From contig CANMZA010000001.1 of NCBI GenBank assembly GCA_947502305.1, positions 186,001-250,000 of the forward strand: 64,000 bases of DNA. The letters run 5' to 3'. A model generated the notes under the pieces. That model saw only the letters and a program-made list of their open reading frames with translations. It did no database searches and was not told the DNA's origin. The DNA comes from an uncultured Erythrobacter sp. (GTDB lineage: Bacteria; Pseudomonadota; Alphaproteobacteria; Sphingomonadales; Sphingomonadaceae). Of this stretch, positions 25,866 through 35,261 are shown piece after piece. Each line of letters starts with the position of its first letter. Position 1 is the first letter of the stretch. A program made the position numbers and the translations under genes.

Positions 25866-25887
25866 TTGCGTCAAAACTTGCGCCAAA
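25866..25887. promoter_or_regulatory. Tandem 10-base direct repeat upstream of lipoprotein-protease pair
   Basis: TTGCGTCAAA (25866-25875) and TTGCGCCAAA (25878-25887) are nine-of-ten identical with a 12-base period, about one helical turn, in the 246-base gap before the lipoprotein gene at 26017. This layout is typical of a binding site for a tandemly bound activator or repressor, but no known consensus is recognised. A related TTGACCAAA occurs 30 bases earlier. Confidence 0.3.
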
Positions 25888-26016
25888 TGCGACTGGGTGA
25901 CTTTCAAATCCGGCCCGAACTGGTCTAGTGTAACACCAATTAAGCATGTGCGATCCGTATTTGGTAACCCAGCGGAGAATAGCAATGCGGGTCGAAGAAA
26001 GGCTGCTGAGCCGGAT

Positions 26017-26451
26017 ATGTCAGGGAAAACCAAGCTATCATTTGTCGTTCCTCTAATCGCTGCGACGTTGCAGGCGGGCTGTATGACCAGTCAGAGTGAC
26101 AGTCGAAATGACCTAACTTGCCGCGTTGATGGTGCGCAGCATCTGAGTGACAGCGCGGGCGAGGTCGATCTGTGTGCCCGTTTTCAGGAGCGGTTCTACC
26201 AAGTGATGGGCGATGCTGGTGTCGAAATTGGCGAAGATGAACAATTGTCCTTCGCCTTGGTTGTCCAGAAGAGCGGCACAATCGACGCTGTTGTCAGCAA
26301 GAGCCGGGAAGGCGTCCAAACGCCCTATCCCACCGTATCTGTGGATGTCATGGATCGCGGTTTGAATATGAGTGATATTGACCGGGTTGCTGAGGCGGCC
26401 GGGCAGATGGTGATGAACGAGCTGGCGGGCCAAGCGGCCCCCGGATCATAA
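26017..26451 (+). CDS. Small putative lipoprotein of unknown function
   Basis: A 144-residue protein with a basic start, hydrophobic segment VVPLIAATLQAGC and a Cys at residue 20 that is a plausible but imperfect lipobox (Q at the -3 position). The rest is a compact soluble domain (FERFYQ..-like helix, then LSFALVVQKSGTIDAVVSKS and helix DRVAEAAGQMVMNELAG); I do not recognise the family. Shine-Dalgarno signal before 26017 is poor, whereas a 23-codon frame starting at 25985 has GGAG at good spacing and overlaps this start, so translation may depend on it. It ends 18 bases before the metalloprotease gene, suggesting one transcript and perhaps a chaperone or inhibitor role. Confidence 0.65.
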   Translation: MSGKTKLSFVVPLIAATLQAGCMTSQSDSRNDLTCRVDGAQHLSDSAGEVDLCARFQERFYQVMGDAGVEIGEDEQLSFALVVQKSGTIDAVVSKSREGVQTPYPTVSVDVMDRGLNMSDIDRVAEAAGQMVMNELAGQAAPGS

Positions 26452-26469
26452 GCATAAGGTGAGAGCAGC

Positions 26470-29271
26470 GTGTTTAGAGAAAACTCTTTCGAATTGGGCA
26501 TCGGCGAATTTGGCGGCGGCGCAATGGGCACAACCAATTTGTCACCAGCCGGGAACCGCGTCGATAGCGTCGTAGCTTTTGACGACACGCTGAAAAATGC
26601 TGTTCACACGCACAGCTGCGCTTGTCTGGCTTGTCATGGGGAAAAGGCCGACGGCATTTCCACCGTGGTCATCCCCGGATCAAGCAGCGAAGAAGATGTC
26701 GAAGCCGGTACGAACACGACCGATTCAATCGCGCCGGGCGCTTTTGCTATCAGTGAAATTGATACAGCGGGTGACCATGACTGGTTCAGCATCAATCTGG
26801 TCGAAGGTGAAACATACACATTCACCACATTCCTGCCCGGCGGAGGCCTTTCAGACAGTATCCTGACCCTGCGCGATGCGGCGGGTACGACCATTTCTAC
26901 CAATGATGATGTGAACACCAATGCACGTTTGCTGTTCTCAGAAATCACTTTCACCGCTGACACCACTGGCACGTATTATCTCGATGTGAGCGCATTCGGC
27001 AATGCAACCGGGCGCTATGTCATTTCCAGCTCGCGCCCTGTTGATGATGCGGTTGCAGGAGATGATACGACCACAGGCGAATTGACGATTGACGCTGCTG
27101 CGACGTCTGGGGCGCTTGAAGAAACCGGGGACCGTGACTGGTATGAGGTCACCTTGGTCGCCGGAGAGCGTTATGAGTTCACGACCTCTTCGACAGGCGG
27201 GGCGAATGATGTCGACACCACTCTGACGCTGCGCGATGCGTCGGGGAATGTTGTTGCTTACAATGATGACAGCGTTGGGACTTATTCCAACATCCGCTTC
27301 ACCGCCGCCACCAGCGGCACGTTCTACCTTGATGTGGGCGGCTGGGCCGACGGTGAAGAGGGCGATTACCAAGTTGTCGCCGGTATCGCCGAGCCTCTGG
27401 CGGAATTCACAAATGACCAAATCGCGTCTCAACTCCTTTATGGATCGACCGGCTCCACCTCCAATTTGCGCCGGTTTAACGCAGAAGAAGGCGACACGAT
27501 CACCGTCAACATTACCACGCTGACGGATGACGGAATGTTCCTCGCTCGCGAAGCCTTGGCGCTATGGACGGATGCCACTGGCATCATTTTCAGCGAAGTG
27601 AGCGGTACGGCCCAAATCACCTTCCAAGACACCGAAGAAGGGGCGTTTGCTTCCTCCTCTCGCACTGGCACAACGATCACCAGCGCAACGGTCAATGTCT
27701 CGACGCAATGGCTTGAAAATTCCGGCACGACTTTGGATAGCTATTCGTTCCAGACCTATATTCATGAAGTGGGCCACGCGCTTGGACTGCGGCATGGCGG
27801 CAATTACAATGGCGATGCCAATTATGAGCAAGACGCTTTGTATGCGAATGACAGCTGGGCAACCACGGTCATGTCCTATTTCAGCCAGAGCGAAAACTCG
27901 TTCTTCTCTGACCAAGATTTTAGCCGGGTTTTTACACTGACCCCGATGATCGCCGATTTGATCGCGATCCAAGAGGCGTACGGCACCGTCACTTCAACCC
28001 GCACGGGCGACAACACTTACGGCGTCGGCAATGATACAGGCCGCACGGTTTTCGGTGTCACGGCAGAGGCGACGAACAATTCTGGCAATCTGCTCGCTTT
28101 TACCATCATCGACAATGGCGGGACTGATACACTCAACTATTCGACTTTTTCAGCACAGCAGCTGATCAATCTGAATGCCGAAACTTTTTCCAATATTGGC
28201 GGCAGTATCGGCAATATGAGCATTGCGCGCGGCACGGTTATCGAGAACGCTGTCGGCGGCAGCGGCAATGACGAATTTATTGGCAATGATGTTGGCAATA
28301 TTTTCACCGGCGGACTGGGCAATGACACGATCGACGGCGGTAGCAATATCGACACAGCTGTCGTCAGCGGTCTGGCGTCTGCTTACACTGTGACCCAAAC
28401 CTCAACCGGCGTTTTTCAAGTTGTCGGGGCGGATGGCACAGACACGCTTACCGGTATCGAATTCTTGCAATTTGATGATGAAATGATGCGCCTGTTGCCT
28501 GGCCAAGGGGTCTCGGTGAATTTCGAAACCTCTGATGCGTCATCGTATCAAGCCGCGCTCAGCAATATCCGCGATTTTGACGGCAATGCTCTCGGCGGCG
28601 ATGGCGCTTGGCTGCGCATTGGCAGCGCCGATGTGAACGGTGACGGTGATATTGATCAGATTTTGGTCAACCAAGAGATTGGACGATTTGCGACCGTTGG
28701 CACGGCATCTGATGGCCTCGTCTATTTTGATGATCACAGCTGGGCCGGCGAAACGCGCGTTGCGGGTATCTACATTGATCCGCTGGTTGGAAGCGGCGAT
28801 GTTGTCGCGGGCAGCGACAATGATAGTCAGCGCCGCTTCCAAAACGATCTGGCGATTGAGAATATCAACCGCGTTCTTGGCTCCGACGATTATGACAGTG
28901 ACGGCATCCAAGAAGTGTTCTTCGCTCTAACCGATGGCACCGCATACCTTCGTGCTTTGATGCATGAAGACGGCAATATCCGTTATGCGAACTATCAATC
29001 AGAACAAGAGGTTATCGATTACCTGACTGCCAATGGCTATGATGAGAGCACCTTTGGCGATTGGTTTGGCAATGCTGAAAATGCTGGCTCCAGCGCCGAT
29101 ACAGGCTCAAGCGCGCAGCAAGCGCCGCAGAGCAAGGCAGAAGTTTTTGCAGAGGAAGGCCTCGGCAATCCTGACCCGATCCATGATGGTTTTGATGCTC
29201 TGTTCGCGATGCAAAATGGTGAATTTGGCTCACGGCCATTTGAAGATGTTCCTGTGGAATTCTTCGGCTAA
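26470..29271 (+). CDS. Serralysin-like M10 metalloprotease with PPC domains and RTX repeat
   Basis: A 933-residue secreted protease. Two tandem pre-peptidase C-terminal (PPC) type domains (about 85-195 and 205-310) precede the catalytic domain with HEVGHALGLRH (zinc ligands H432, H436, H442; catalytic E433) and the Met-turn M468 (VMSYF). A serralysin C-terminal region with a short glycine-aspartate RTX stretch (GNDEFIGNDVGNIFTGGLGNDTIDGG-like, calcium-binding) follows, then a repeat-like part with DVNGDGDIDQ. There is no Sec signal peptide, as usual for type I secretion. The start is GTG at 26470 with AAGGTGAG six bases upstream. No type I exporter is encoded nearby. PPC domains normally sit at the C-terminus; their N-terminal position is less usual but known in this subgroup. 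Confidence 0.9.
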   Translation: MFRENSFELGIGEFGGGAMGTTNLSPAGNRVDSVVAFDDTLKNAVHTHSCACLACHGEKADGISTVVIPGSSSEEDVEAGTNTTDSIAPGAFAISEIDTAGDHDWFSINLVEGETYTFTTFLPGGGLSDSILTLRDAAGTTISTNDDVNTNARLLFSEITFTADTTGTYYLDVSAFGNATGRYVISSSRPVDDAVAGDDTTTGELTIDAAATSGALEETGDRDWYEVTLVAGERYEFTTSSTGGANDVDTTLTLRDASGNVVAYNDDSVGTYSNIRFTAATSGTFYLDVGGWADGEEGDYQVVAGIAEPLAEFTNDQIASQLLYGSTGSTSNLRRFNAEEGDTITVNITTLTDDGMFLAREALALWTDATGIIFSEVSGTAQITFQDTEEGAFASSSRTGTTITSATVNVSTQWLENSGTTLDSYSFQTYIHEVGHALGLRHGGNYNGDANYEQDALYANDSWATTVMSYFSQSENSFFSDQDFSRVFTLTPMIADLIAIQEAYGTVTSTRTGDNTYGVGNDTGRTVFGVTAEATNNSGNLLAFTIIDNGGTDTLNYSTFSAQQLINLNAETFSNIGGSIGNMSIARGTVIENAVGGSGNDEFIGNDVGNIFTGGLGNDTIDGGSNIDTAVVSGLASAYTVTQTSTGVFQVVGADGTDTLTGIEFLQFDDEMMRLLPGQGVSVNFETSDASSYQAALSNIRDFDGNALGGDGAWLRIGSADVNGDGDIDQILVNQEIGRFATVGTASDGLVYFDDHSWAGETRVAGIYIDPLVGSGDVVAGSDNDSQRRFQNDLAIENINRVLGSDDYDSDGIQEVFFALTDGTAYLRALMHEDGNIRYANYQSEQEVIDYLTANGYDESTFGDWFGNAENAGSSADTGSSAQQAPQSKAEVFAEEGLGNPDPIHDGFDALFAMQNGEFGSRPFEDVPVEFFG

Positions 29272-29306
29272 ACGAAGCGCGATGATCGAAGGGAATGCGC
29301 AGACAG

Positions 29307-30557
29307 CTAGCGATTGGTGTCGAGCGCGTTTCCAACCGCAACAATAGAGAAGGCCGTGCTGGAAAGGGTATTCAAAAACCTTTCCAGTTCGACCCCCGGC
29401 GCGGTTGAGATATAGAGCACGTCGCCGTCCTGCATCTTGAAATCCTGCATTGCAAACAGGCTTTGCGCGCTAGACATGCGCAGATTGTAGACCACCGGCA
29501 CACGCCCATCGGAGGTTGTTTGCGGCGCCTCAGCTGAGCTCAATCCTGCATCGCCGCCTACCATTGTCGCGATGGCTCCGCGCGGTTCCATTCGGAAAAC
29601 AAACACGCCCTTTATATCGGCGCGCCGGTCGTTCAACCCGCCGACCCGGCCCAGCGCTTCTGCTAGACTGATCCCTGCACCTTCAAACGGAACTTCTGCA
29701 TTTTGATTGACGGCGCCCAAGGCAACAAAGCTGAAGGGTTTGTGCTGCAATGTGATCACATCGCCCGGGCGCAGGCCGATATTCTGGCTGGGATCGGCGA
29801 TTACACTTTCCAGCGCCATCGCTGTTTGTGTGGTGCCCCGGGCCAATTGAATGGTCGATTGTTCGACCGGCTCGCGCGTGCCGCCCGCACTGGCCAACGC
29901 ATCCAGCAGGCGCTCACCGCGCGCAGACAGGACCATCCTGCCGCTCGAACCAACATTGCCCAATATGGTCACCGTGCGGCTCTCATTCAGGACGAGCCGA
30001 ACCAAAGCCTGCGGATCATTGGCGCGGCCTGACAGGCGGGAGGCAATAATGCGCTCAACCTGATCTGGGCGAAGACCCAGAACGTCAATCCTTCCAACAA
30101 AGGGGACGGTGACCTTGCCGTCATCGCCGACCTGTTGCTGCGGGATTTCCGCGCTGCTGGCGATGTCTGATGTTTGACCGAGACGCGCATCGGGCGTGGT
30201 CGCACCGAACAAGACCGCGGGCGGTGCCTCCCAAATGGCAATGTCCAGAACATCACCGGGGCCGATCACTGTTGGCGAAGCGGATGTGTCGCCGAACACT
30301 TGCGCAAAACTGGTCGTGGCATTGTGCGCGTTGAGCTGGCTTGCCACGCCGGGCACCAATTCGATGACTTGAATGCCGTTTGCGGAATAATCACCGGTGG
30401 GCGTTTGTGCCGTTTCGCGGATCGTCCCGGCCGATGGCCCAGCTGCGCCTAAAGTGGAACAGGCGGAGACGGTGGCCAAACACGCACAAGCAAGCGCGGT
30501 TTTCGCAAGACCAGCTGTTGGGCGCGGCAGAAGCGGGGCTGACTTAAGATTGCGCAT
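29307..30557 (-). CDS. Capsule/polysaccharide export outer-membrane lipoprotein (Wza/KpsD type)
   Basis: A 416-residue lipoprotein: signal with lipobox VSAC (Cys33), a polysaccharide-export domain opening with VIGPGDVLDIAIWE and the DGKVTVPFVGRIDVLGLRPDQVE motif, then two SLBB-like ligand-binding segments (VTILGNVGSSG and FVALGAVNQNAEVPFEGAG). It forms the outer-membrane channel for exported polysaccharide. The ATG at 30557 has AGGA eight bases upstream; the ATG at 30581 overlaps the preceding glycosyltransferase stop by ATGA and is less likely. It is the last gene of the export operon. Length matches KpsD-like rather than full Wza proteins with a terminal helix. Confidence 0.92.
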   Translation of the reverse strand: MRNLKSAPLLPRPTAGLAKTALACACLATVSACSTLGAAGPSAGTIRETAQTPTGDYSANGIQVIELVPGVASQLNAHNATTSFAQVFGDTSASPTVIGPGDVLDIAIWEAPPAVLFGATTPDARLGQTSDIASSAEIPQQQVGDDGKVTVPFVGRIDVLGLRPDQVERIIASRLSGRANDPQALVRLVLNESRTVTILGNVGSSGRMVLSARGERLLDALASAGGTREPVEQSTIQLARGTTQTAMALESVIADPSQNIGLRPGDVITLQHKPFSFVALGAVNQNAEVPFEGAGISLAEALGRVGGLNDRRADIKGVFVFRMEPRGAIATMVGGDAGLSSAEAPQTTSDGRVPVVYNLRMSSAQSLFAMQDFKMQDGDVLYISTAPGVELERFLNTLSSTAFSIVAVGNALDTNR

Positions 30558-30577
30558 GCGAATATTCCTGCTGAGGC

Positions 30578-31888
30578 TCATAGATGGCTGTCATAGACTT
30601 TTTTGAGCCGCTCACGATAGATTTCGGGGCTGAACATCGCCGCCCGCTCGCGTCCGCGCCTGCTGTAATCGGCGCGCAAATCTGCATCGGCATCCATGGC
30701 TCTGATCGCCTGAGTGATCGCTTGGGTATCATAAGGATCCACCATCAGCGCGGCATCACCGGCGACCTCTGGCAAAGACGAGGTGTTTGAACAAATCACT
30801 GGTGTCCCCAGCAACATCGCCTCCAGCACCGGCAATCCAAATCCTTCATAGAGGGAAGGGAACATCGCCGCGCGCGCGCCGCGGATCAGGCTGACGAGTA
30901 GCGGGAAGGGAGCATAGGGCAATTGTATGACACGTTTACGCGCCCCGCGCCGGCGCTCCAAACTGGCATAGACCGTGTCGGTCTGGCCCAAAATCTTGAG
31001 CTCTTGATCCGCTTTCCACGCCTGCGCGCCAACAATGACCAGCGGTGTTTCAACCTTTGAAGAAAGATAGGCTTCGATCAGACGGCCAATATTTTTCTTT
31101 GGTTCTAGCGAACCCCAAAACAAGAAATAGCCTTTGTAGTCAAAGCCGGTTAGCCCTTCCACTTCGCGCGAAACTTGGTCTTCTGGCTTGTCACGATATT
31201 TCGCGGGAATGCTCACTGATTGATAGGTGTTGGTTATCCGCTCCGGCGCGATCCCAACCAGATCGACCAAATCGCGCTTCGAACTTTCCGAAACTGTGAC
31301 GAAATGTTCGGCCTTTTGATCGAGCTGCTGAAGCAATTGAAGATAGCGGCGTTTGTGATCCAGCGTCGTATAAGGCAGCCGCAACGGCACCACATCATGC
31401 AATGTGTAAATATTGGGCCGCTTCGTAATCCATAGTGGGATCGGGTATGTCCAATGCGCCAAATCGGGCTTCTGCGGCAGCCTGACTTGCGACGGACGCT
31501 TCCACAATTTGAATGCACTTTGCGCACGCTGAAACAGATCAGATGCGTTGTAGAGCGTGTCAAAATGCGGGAGCCGCGATTCAAAAGTTCGTGTGATCAC
31601 ACGCCCAGAAATCGGGATCTGTTTGGCGCGAAAGGTGAAAGGCCCATGGATCGCTTGCTGAATTTGTTCGATGATTTCGAGCAATTTGAACCGATCATCC
31701 GGTGCAGAATCGAAAAAGTGAACCTCACGCAGCAATTCATCACGCACAAAATTGGCGCGATTGCCGTAAATCACATCGACATGATGGCCCAAATTGCCGA
31801 TCTCATAGCTGAGATTGCGGGCATAGGTTGCGACGCCGGTCCCCTTTTCCAGCCCAAGATTATAGCCATCGATCAGAATGCGAGACAC
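30578..31888 (-). CDS. GT4-family glycosyltransferase
   Basis: A 436-residue retaining glycosyltransferase of the GT-B fold. The N-terminal domain starts [25 protein letters not shown], with the acceptor loop glycines. The nucleotide-sugar domain contains [21 protein letters not shown] and the EX7E motif in [15 protein letters not shown], followed by [20 protein letters not shown]. It should add a sugar during capsule repeat assembly in the cytoplasm. The ATG at 31888 lies about 50 bases after the KpsT gene. Sugar donor and acceptor are unknown. Confidence 0.92.
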   Translation of the reverse strand: MSRILIDGYNLGLEKGTGVATYARNLSYEIGNLGHHVDVIYGNRANFVRDELLREVHFFDSAPDDRFKLLEIIEQIQQAIHGPFTFRAKQIPISGRVITRTFESRLPHFDTLYNASDLFQRAQSAFKLWKRPSQVRLPQKPDLAHWTYPIPLWITKRPNIYTLHDVVPLRLPYTTLDHKRRYLQLLQQLDQKAEHFVTVSESSKRDLVDLVGIAPERITNTYQSVSIPAKYRDKPEDQVSREVEGLTGFDYKGYFLFWGSLEPKKNIGRLIEAYLSSKVETPLVIVGAQAWKADQELKILGQTDTVYASLERRRGARKRVIQLPYAPFPLLVSLIRGARAAMFPSLYEGFGLPVLEAMLLGTPVICSNTSSLPEVAGDAALMVDPYDTQAITQAIRAMDADADLRADYSRRGRERAAMFSPEIYRERLKKVYDSHL

Positions 31889-31939
31889 GGGACTATCGGT
31901 TCCTATTTTCAGGGATCAGGGACAATTCATGGCGCGCAA

Positions 31940-33349
31940 TCATGCCGCTGTCTCCGCCAAATGCTGGGCCGCATCCCATTCTGCGAAGCCTTCGACAGAT
32001 AATAATGTCTGCCAGGGGTGGCTGCCCATTTCAGGCAATTGCGCGATCCGCTGCTTTTCACTCGGTGAAAGCTGCGGGCAAGCAATCGCGATCAAATTTG
32101 CGATGTCTTGCTCGCTCAGCAAGGCGGCCCGATCCGCGCCGGATGCAAACCTTTCGTCTCGCAGCATCGCTGCCAATGCGGCATCGCAAGTCGAACACGT
32201 GCGCAGCAAGTCCAACATTGCGGCATCGTCAACGTGGCCGCCGTGCCCTGTCCAAAGCATCCGTCCAAACAGCGCGATATCGCTCGCGCTGGGCGCCGCA
32301 TTCTGAGCATCAGTGCCTGCGTAAATATGCGCAGGGAATTGCGCAATGTCTGCGCCTTGCCGCTGCATCACGAACTCCAAATGTTCGCGCACATCGGCAT
32401 AGTTTTCGCCCAAGGCGATGGCTGTGCGGTATCCGATTTCCGCCCGAATATTGTTGCCGGATTCCTTCGCCGCATGCGCGGCCTGAACCCAATAGGAGCG
32501 TTGATAGGGATATAGCGTGAGAGCGCTTTGATACTCGGCCTCAGCTTTATCCCATTGGCCATCATCGCGGTGCCAATCTGCGGCTTGAACTGCGGTGCGA
32601 AACGCATCGTCCAACATCGCAACAATATGCGTGGTTTCGATCAATTGGCGGCGATTGTCGGGGATTTCGTCCGCTGCCGCGCGCTCATTCGCGTCCAGGC
32701 CGATTTTTGTGCGGAAATCAGCATAGGCATCATCAAAATCGGCAAATTGCTCCAGCCGCCCATCGTGCAACACCGCAAATCGGGTGCAATGATCACGAAT
32801 ATAGGATGCATCGTGCGATATGATGATCATCGCCCGGTCGCCGCGTTTCCGGAACAATTCCTGATTGCAGCGATCATGAAACCGTGCATCGCCGACCGCG
32901 CCAATTTCGTCGATCAAGAAACAATCAAATTCGATTATCATCGAAATCGCAAAGGCCAAACGCGCCCGCATACCCGATGAATAGGTGCGCACTTCTTCAC
33001 CCAAATACGGGCCCAATTCCGCAAATTCTTCAACGAATTGAAGGTTTTTTTCGATGTCTTGATCGTAAATTCGGCTGATGAACCGGATATTGTCTAGGCC
33101 AGTGAGGTTAGGTTGAAACGCACCGCCAAAGGCTAGCGGCCAAGAAACCGACATGGACGATTTTACTGATCCCGACGTTGGCCGTTCCGCCCCGCTAATG
33201 AGGCGGATCATGGTCGATTTGCCTGCGCCATTGCGGCCCAGAATGCCGAGCTTTTCACCCATGTTCAGGTTAAAATTGATCCCGTCGAGGACGACATTCT
33301 CACCAAAACGTGTGGGATAGACCTTTCGCAAGTCGCGCACTTCAATCAT
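31940..33349 (-). CDS. kpsT: Capsule export ABC ATPase (KpsT-like) with C-terminal helical extension
   Basis: A 469-residue protein about twice the normal KpsT length. The first 220 residues are the ATPase: Walker A GRNGAGKST (38-46), signature YSSGM (123-127), Walker B FLIDE (144-148) and switch His179. It pairs with the permease to move capsule polymer across the inner membrane. Residues about 235-469 are an added helical region with TPR-like periodicity (AEAEYQSALTLYPYQRSYWVQAAHAAKESG) and no other recognised domain; it may bind glycan enzymes or couple synthesis to export. The start overlaps the permease gene stop (ATGA). Confidence 0.9.
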   Translation of the reverse strand: MIEVRDLRKVYPTRFGENVVLDGINFNLNMGEKLGILGRNGAGKSTMIRLISGAERPTSGSVKSSMSVSWPLAFGGAFQPNLTGLDNIRFISRIYDQDIEKNLQFVEEFAELGPYLGEEVRTYSSGMRARLAFAISMIIEFDCFLIDEIGAVGDARFHDRCNQELFRKRGDRAMIIISHDASYIRDHCTRFAVLHDGRLEQFADFDDAYADFRTKIGLDANERAAADEIPDNRRQLIETTHIVAMLDDAFRTAVQAADWHRDDGQWDKAEAEYQSALTLYPYQRSYWVQAAHAAKESGNNIRAEIGYRTAIALGENYADVREHLEFVMQRQGADIAQFPAHIYAGTDAQNAAPSASDIALFGRMLWTGHGGHVDDAAMLDLLRTCSTCDAALAAMLRDERFASGADRAALLSEQDIANLIAIACPQLSPSEKQRIAQLPEMGSHPWQTLLSVEGFAEWDAAQHLAETAA

Positions 33350-34167
33350 TCTGGAACCACCCGGCGCGAAACATAGCGCAAGATAATAAGCGATATGACC
33401 GTCAGAACGAGATTGAACGGGATCAAATAGCCAAGATCATAAATCGCCTGCGCTTTTGATCCGAAGAACCCTTCGCGTACCATTTCGACGCCGTGAACGA
33501 TCGGAATCCACAGGACAATTTCCTGCGCAAATTTGGGTAAAGCGGCGACCAGAAAGGCCGCCCCTGACAGCGGAAACAGCAGATAGGAAAATGGGTGCCA
33601 TAGCTTTTCGACCAAATCATAAAGATAGGACAGAGCGCCAAGGCCCATCGCCAAAGCCGCACCAAACCACGCAATCAGCAGCCAACCAGCGGCGACCTTC
33701 AGAAAATCGTCCGGCGGTGACATCCATTCGGTGACAATGAACAATAGCGATAACGCCGCAAAAGAGATCGTCGCCCCGCCAAATTCAAGCAGCAAACGCG
33801 CGGCGTAAATGTCGCCTACTTTGATGTTGCGGTGATACATTAGCGGCAAATTCGCTTGCAAAGCGCCAATGCAGCGGCCCGGCATATTACGCCACAGCAA
33901 TACGCTGGAATAGCCCGTCAGCGCGAAGGCGACAATCGGTAGATCGCTGCCGTGGAACGACTTGGTCGCTGTCCATAAAATGGTGACGCCGATTGTGAAC
34001 AGCATGGGCTCCACAAAAAGCCACATAAACCCAATATTATGCCGTCCAAATCGCGTCAGCATTTCGCGCCGCAGCAAAGCCCCGATCACGCGCAATTGGA
34101 TGCGCAGACTTGCCGTGAAACTCGGGCCCGTTTGAAGGGGCAAAGAGGAATGCGAGGAGGCTGCCAT
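33346..34167 (-). CDS. kpsM: Capsule export ABC permease (KpsM-like)
   Basis: A 273-residue ABC-2 type permease with six membrane helices. The amphipathic start RVIGALLRREMLTRFGRHNIGFMWLFVEPMLF and the later PLMYHRNIKVGDI and LPKFAQEIVLWIPIVHGVEMVREGFFG blocks are typical of KpsM. The ATG at 34167 overlaps the stop of the KpsE-like gene (TGATG), deciding the start over an ATG at 34218. It forms the inner-membrane channel with two copies of the KpsT-like ATPase. Confidence 0.92.
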   Translation of the reverse strand: MAASSHSSLPLQTGPSFTASLRIQLRVIGALLRREMLTRFGRHNIGFMWLFVEPMLFTIGVTILWTATKSFHGSDLPIVAFALTGYSSVLLWRNMPGRCIGALQANLPLMYHRNIKVGDIYAARLLLEFGGATISFAALSLLFIVTEWMSPPDDFLKVAAGWLLIAWFGAALAMGLGALSYLYDLVEKLWHPFSYLLFPLSGAAFLVAALPKFAQEIVLWIPIVHGVEMVREGFFGSKAQAIYDLGYLIPFNLVLTVISLIILRYVSRRVVPE

Positions 34168-35261
34168 CAATCCTTGTGCTCGCGAACACCGATTGCCAAC
34201 ATATACAATACGCCCCACGCCAGCAGACCAAGGACGAAGGTTGCCAGAATGCTTCTGATCCGGCGCGGCTCAACCGGATAATCCGGCAGGCTGGGCGCAG
34301 AAATCTTCTCAAGATAGGCTTGTTTACGCCGTGCCTCGGCCTTGGCCTCTTGCAGGGATGCGCGCGTTACCGCCAATTGCGTTTCAGCAAATTCTGCGGC
34401 CAATTCCAATTCTTGATACTGCGCCAATGCCGAAGAAAGCGAAGCGCGCCCGCCAGTCAATTGGCCGCGTGCCCGGGCGATCTCATTCTGCAATTCGCGC
34501 ACCTGCGTTTGAAGAAATGGGATTTGCGATGCCTGCGGGGTGTAGGTCTGCAATTGCCGCAGCCGAGTTTGCGCACCAATCAGCTCATCTTGGAGCTTTG
34601 AGATCATCTGCAATCCGACCTCCGATTGCGCCGCCGGATCGACAATGCCGCTAGTATCGCGGAAACGTGCCAGCTCGAGTCCGGCCCGGCGCGCTTCATC
34701 GGCGGCGGCCTCTACTTCGCCTTGCGCAATGGCGATCTGATCGGATTGCGCGCGTCCAGACAGGCTGTTCACCAGCGTTTCGGATTGTTCGACAAGCCGC
34801 CGGTTTATCATCTGCGCGGTGTTTGGATCATAGGCACGAACGGTGATCGTAAGCACCTGTGTTGAGGCGCCTTCTTCGACGGTCAATCTGCGCGAGAAAT
34901 AGCGGTAAAATTCTTCATTGCTTGTCCCACCAAGCGATCCGAACCTGTCGAACCAGAAGACATCCTCTGCGCCGTAAGCGTCTGTGATAAAACCGTCTTC
35001 ATTGCCTTCTTCGATCGCTTGGCGCGATTCCAGATAGGCGATGACGGTGTTGTTGCCTTCATTGGTGCTGCCAAAGCCAGTTTGGTCGAGCGCCAGATTG
35101 AGCGGTGATGGCGCGGATTGTTCAGGGTTGCGCACGATGATGCGCGATTCCGAAATGTAGATATCCTGCGCGAACACGCCGTAATACAGGATCGCGATGA
35201 TCGTGGGCAGGATCACCGTGATAACGCCCAGTGGGCCGAAGCGCTTTAATCGTTCCATCAT
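34167..35261 (-). CDS. kpsE: Capsule export polysaccharide co-polymerase (KpsE-like)
   Basis: A 364-residue inner-membrane protein with helices at both ends (about 10-30 and 338-358) and a long periplasmic part rich in coiled coil (about 170-320). The segment ISESRIIVRNPEQS and the final LPDYPVEPRRIRSILATF (Pro-rich PCP motif before the last helix) identify the KpsE/Wzz-like polysaccharide co-polymerase family that bridges inner-membrane ABC exporter and outer-membrane KpsD. The first ATG overlaps the upstream glycosyltransferase stop (ATGA). Confidence 0.92.
   Translation of the reverse strand: MMERLKRFGPLGVITVILPTIIAILYYGVFAQDIYISESRIIVRNPEQSAPSPLNLALDQTGFGSTNEGNNTVIAYLESRQAIEEGNEDGFITDAYGAEDVFWFDRFGSLGGTSNEEFYRYFSRRLTVEEGASTQVLTITVRAYDPNTAQMINRRLVEQSETLVNSLSGRAQSDQIAIAQGEVEAAADEARRAGLELARFRDTSGIVDPAAQSEVGLQMISKLQDELIGAQTRLRQLQTYTPQASQIPFLQTQVRELQNEIARARGQLTGGRASLSSALAQYQELELAAEFAETQLAVTRASLQEAKAEARRKQAYLEKISAPSLPDYPVEPRRIRSILATFVLGLLAWGVLYMLAIGVREHKD

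Noticed and set aside
26605..26660. CxxCH-like motif (CLACH) near the N-terminus of the metalloprotease, suggesting heme binding
   Set aside because: The protein has no Sec signal, so cytochrome c maturation in the periplasm would not occur; Cys-rich leaders are seen in other serralysin-like proteases of this group.
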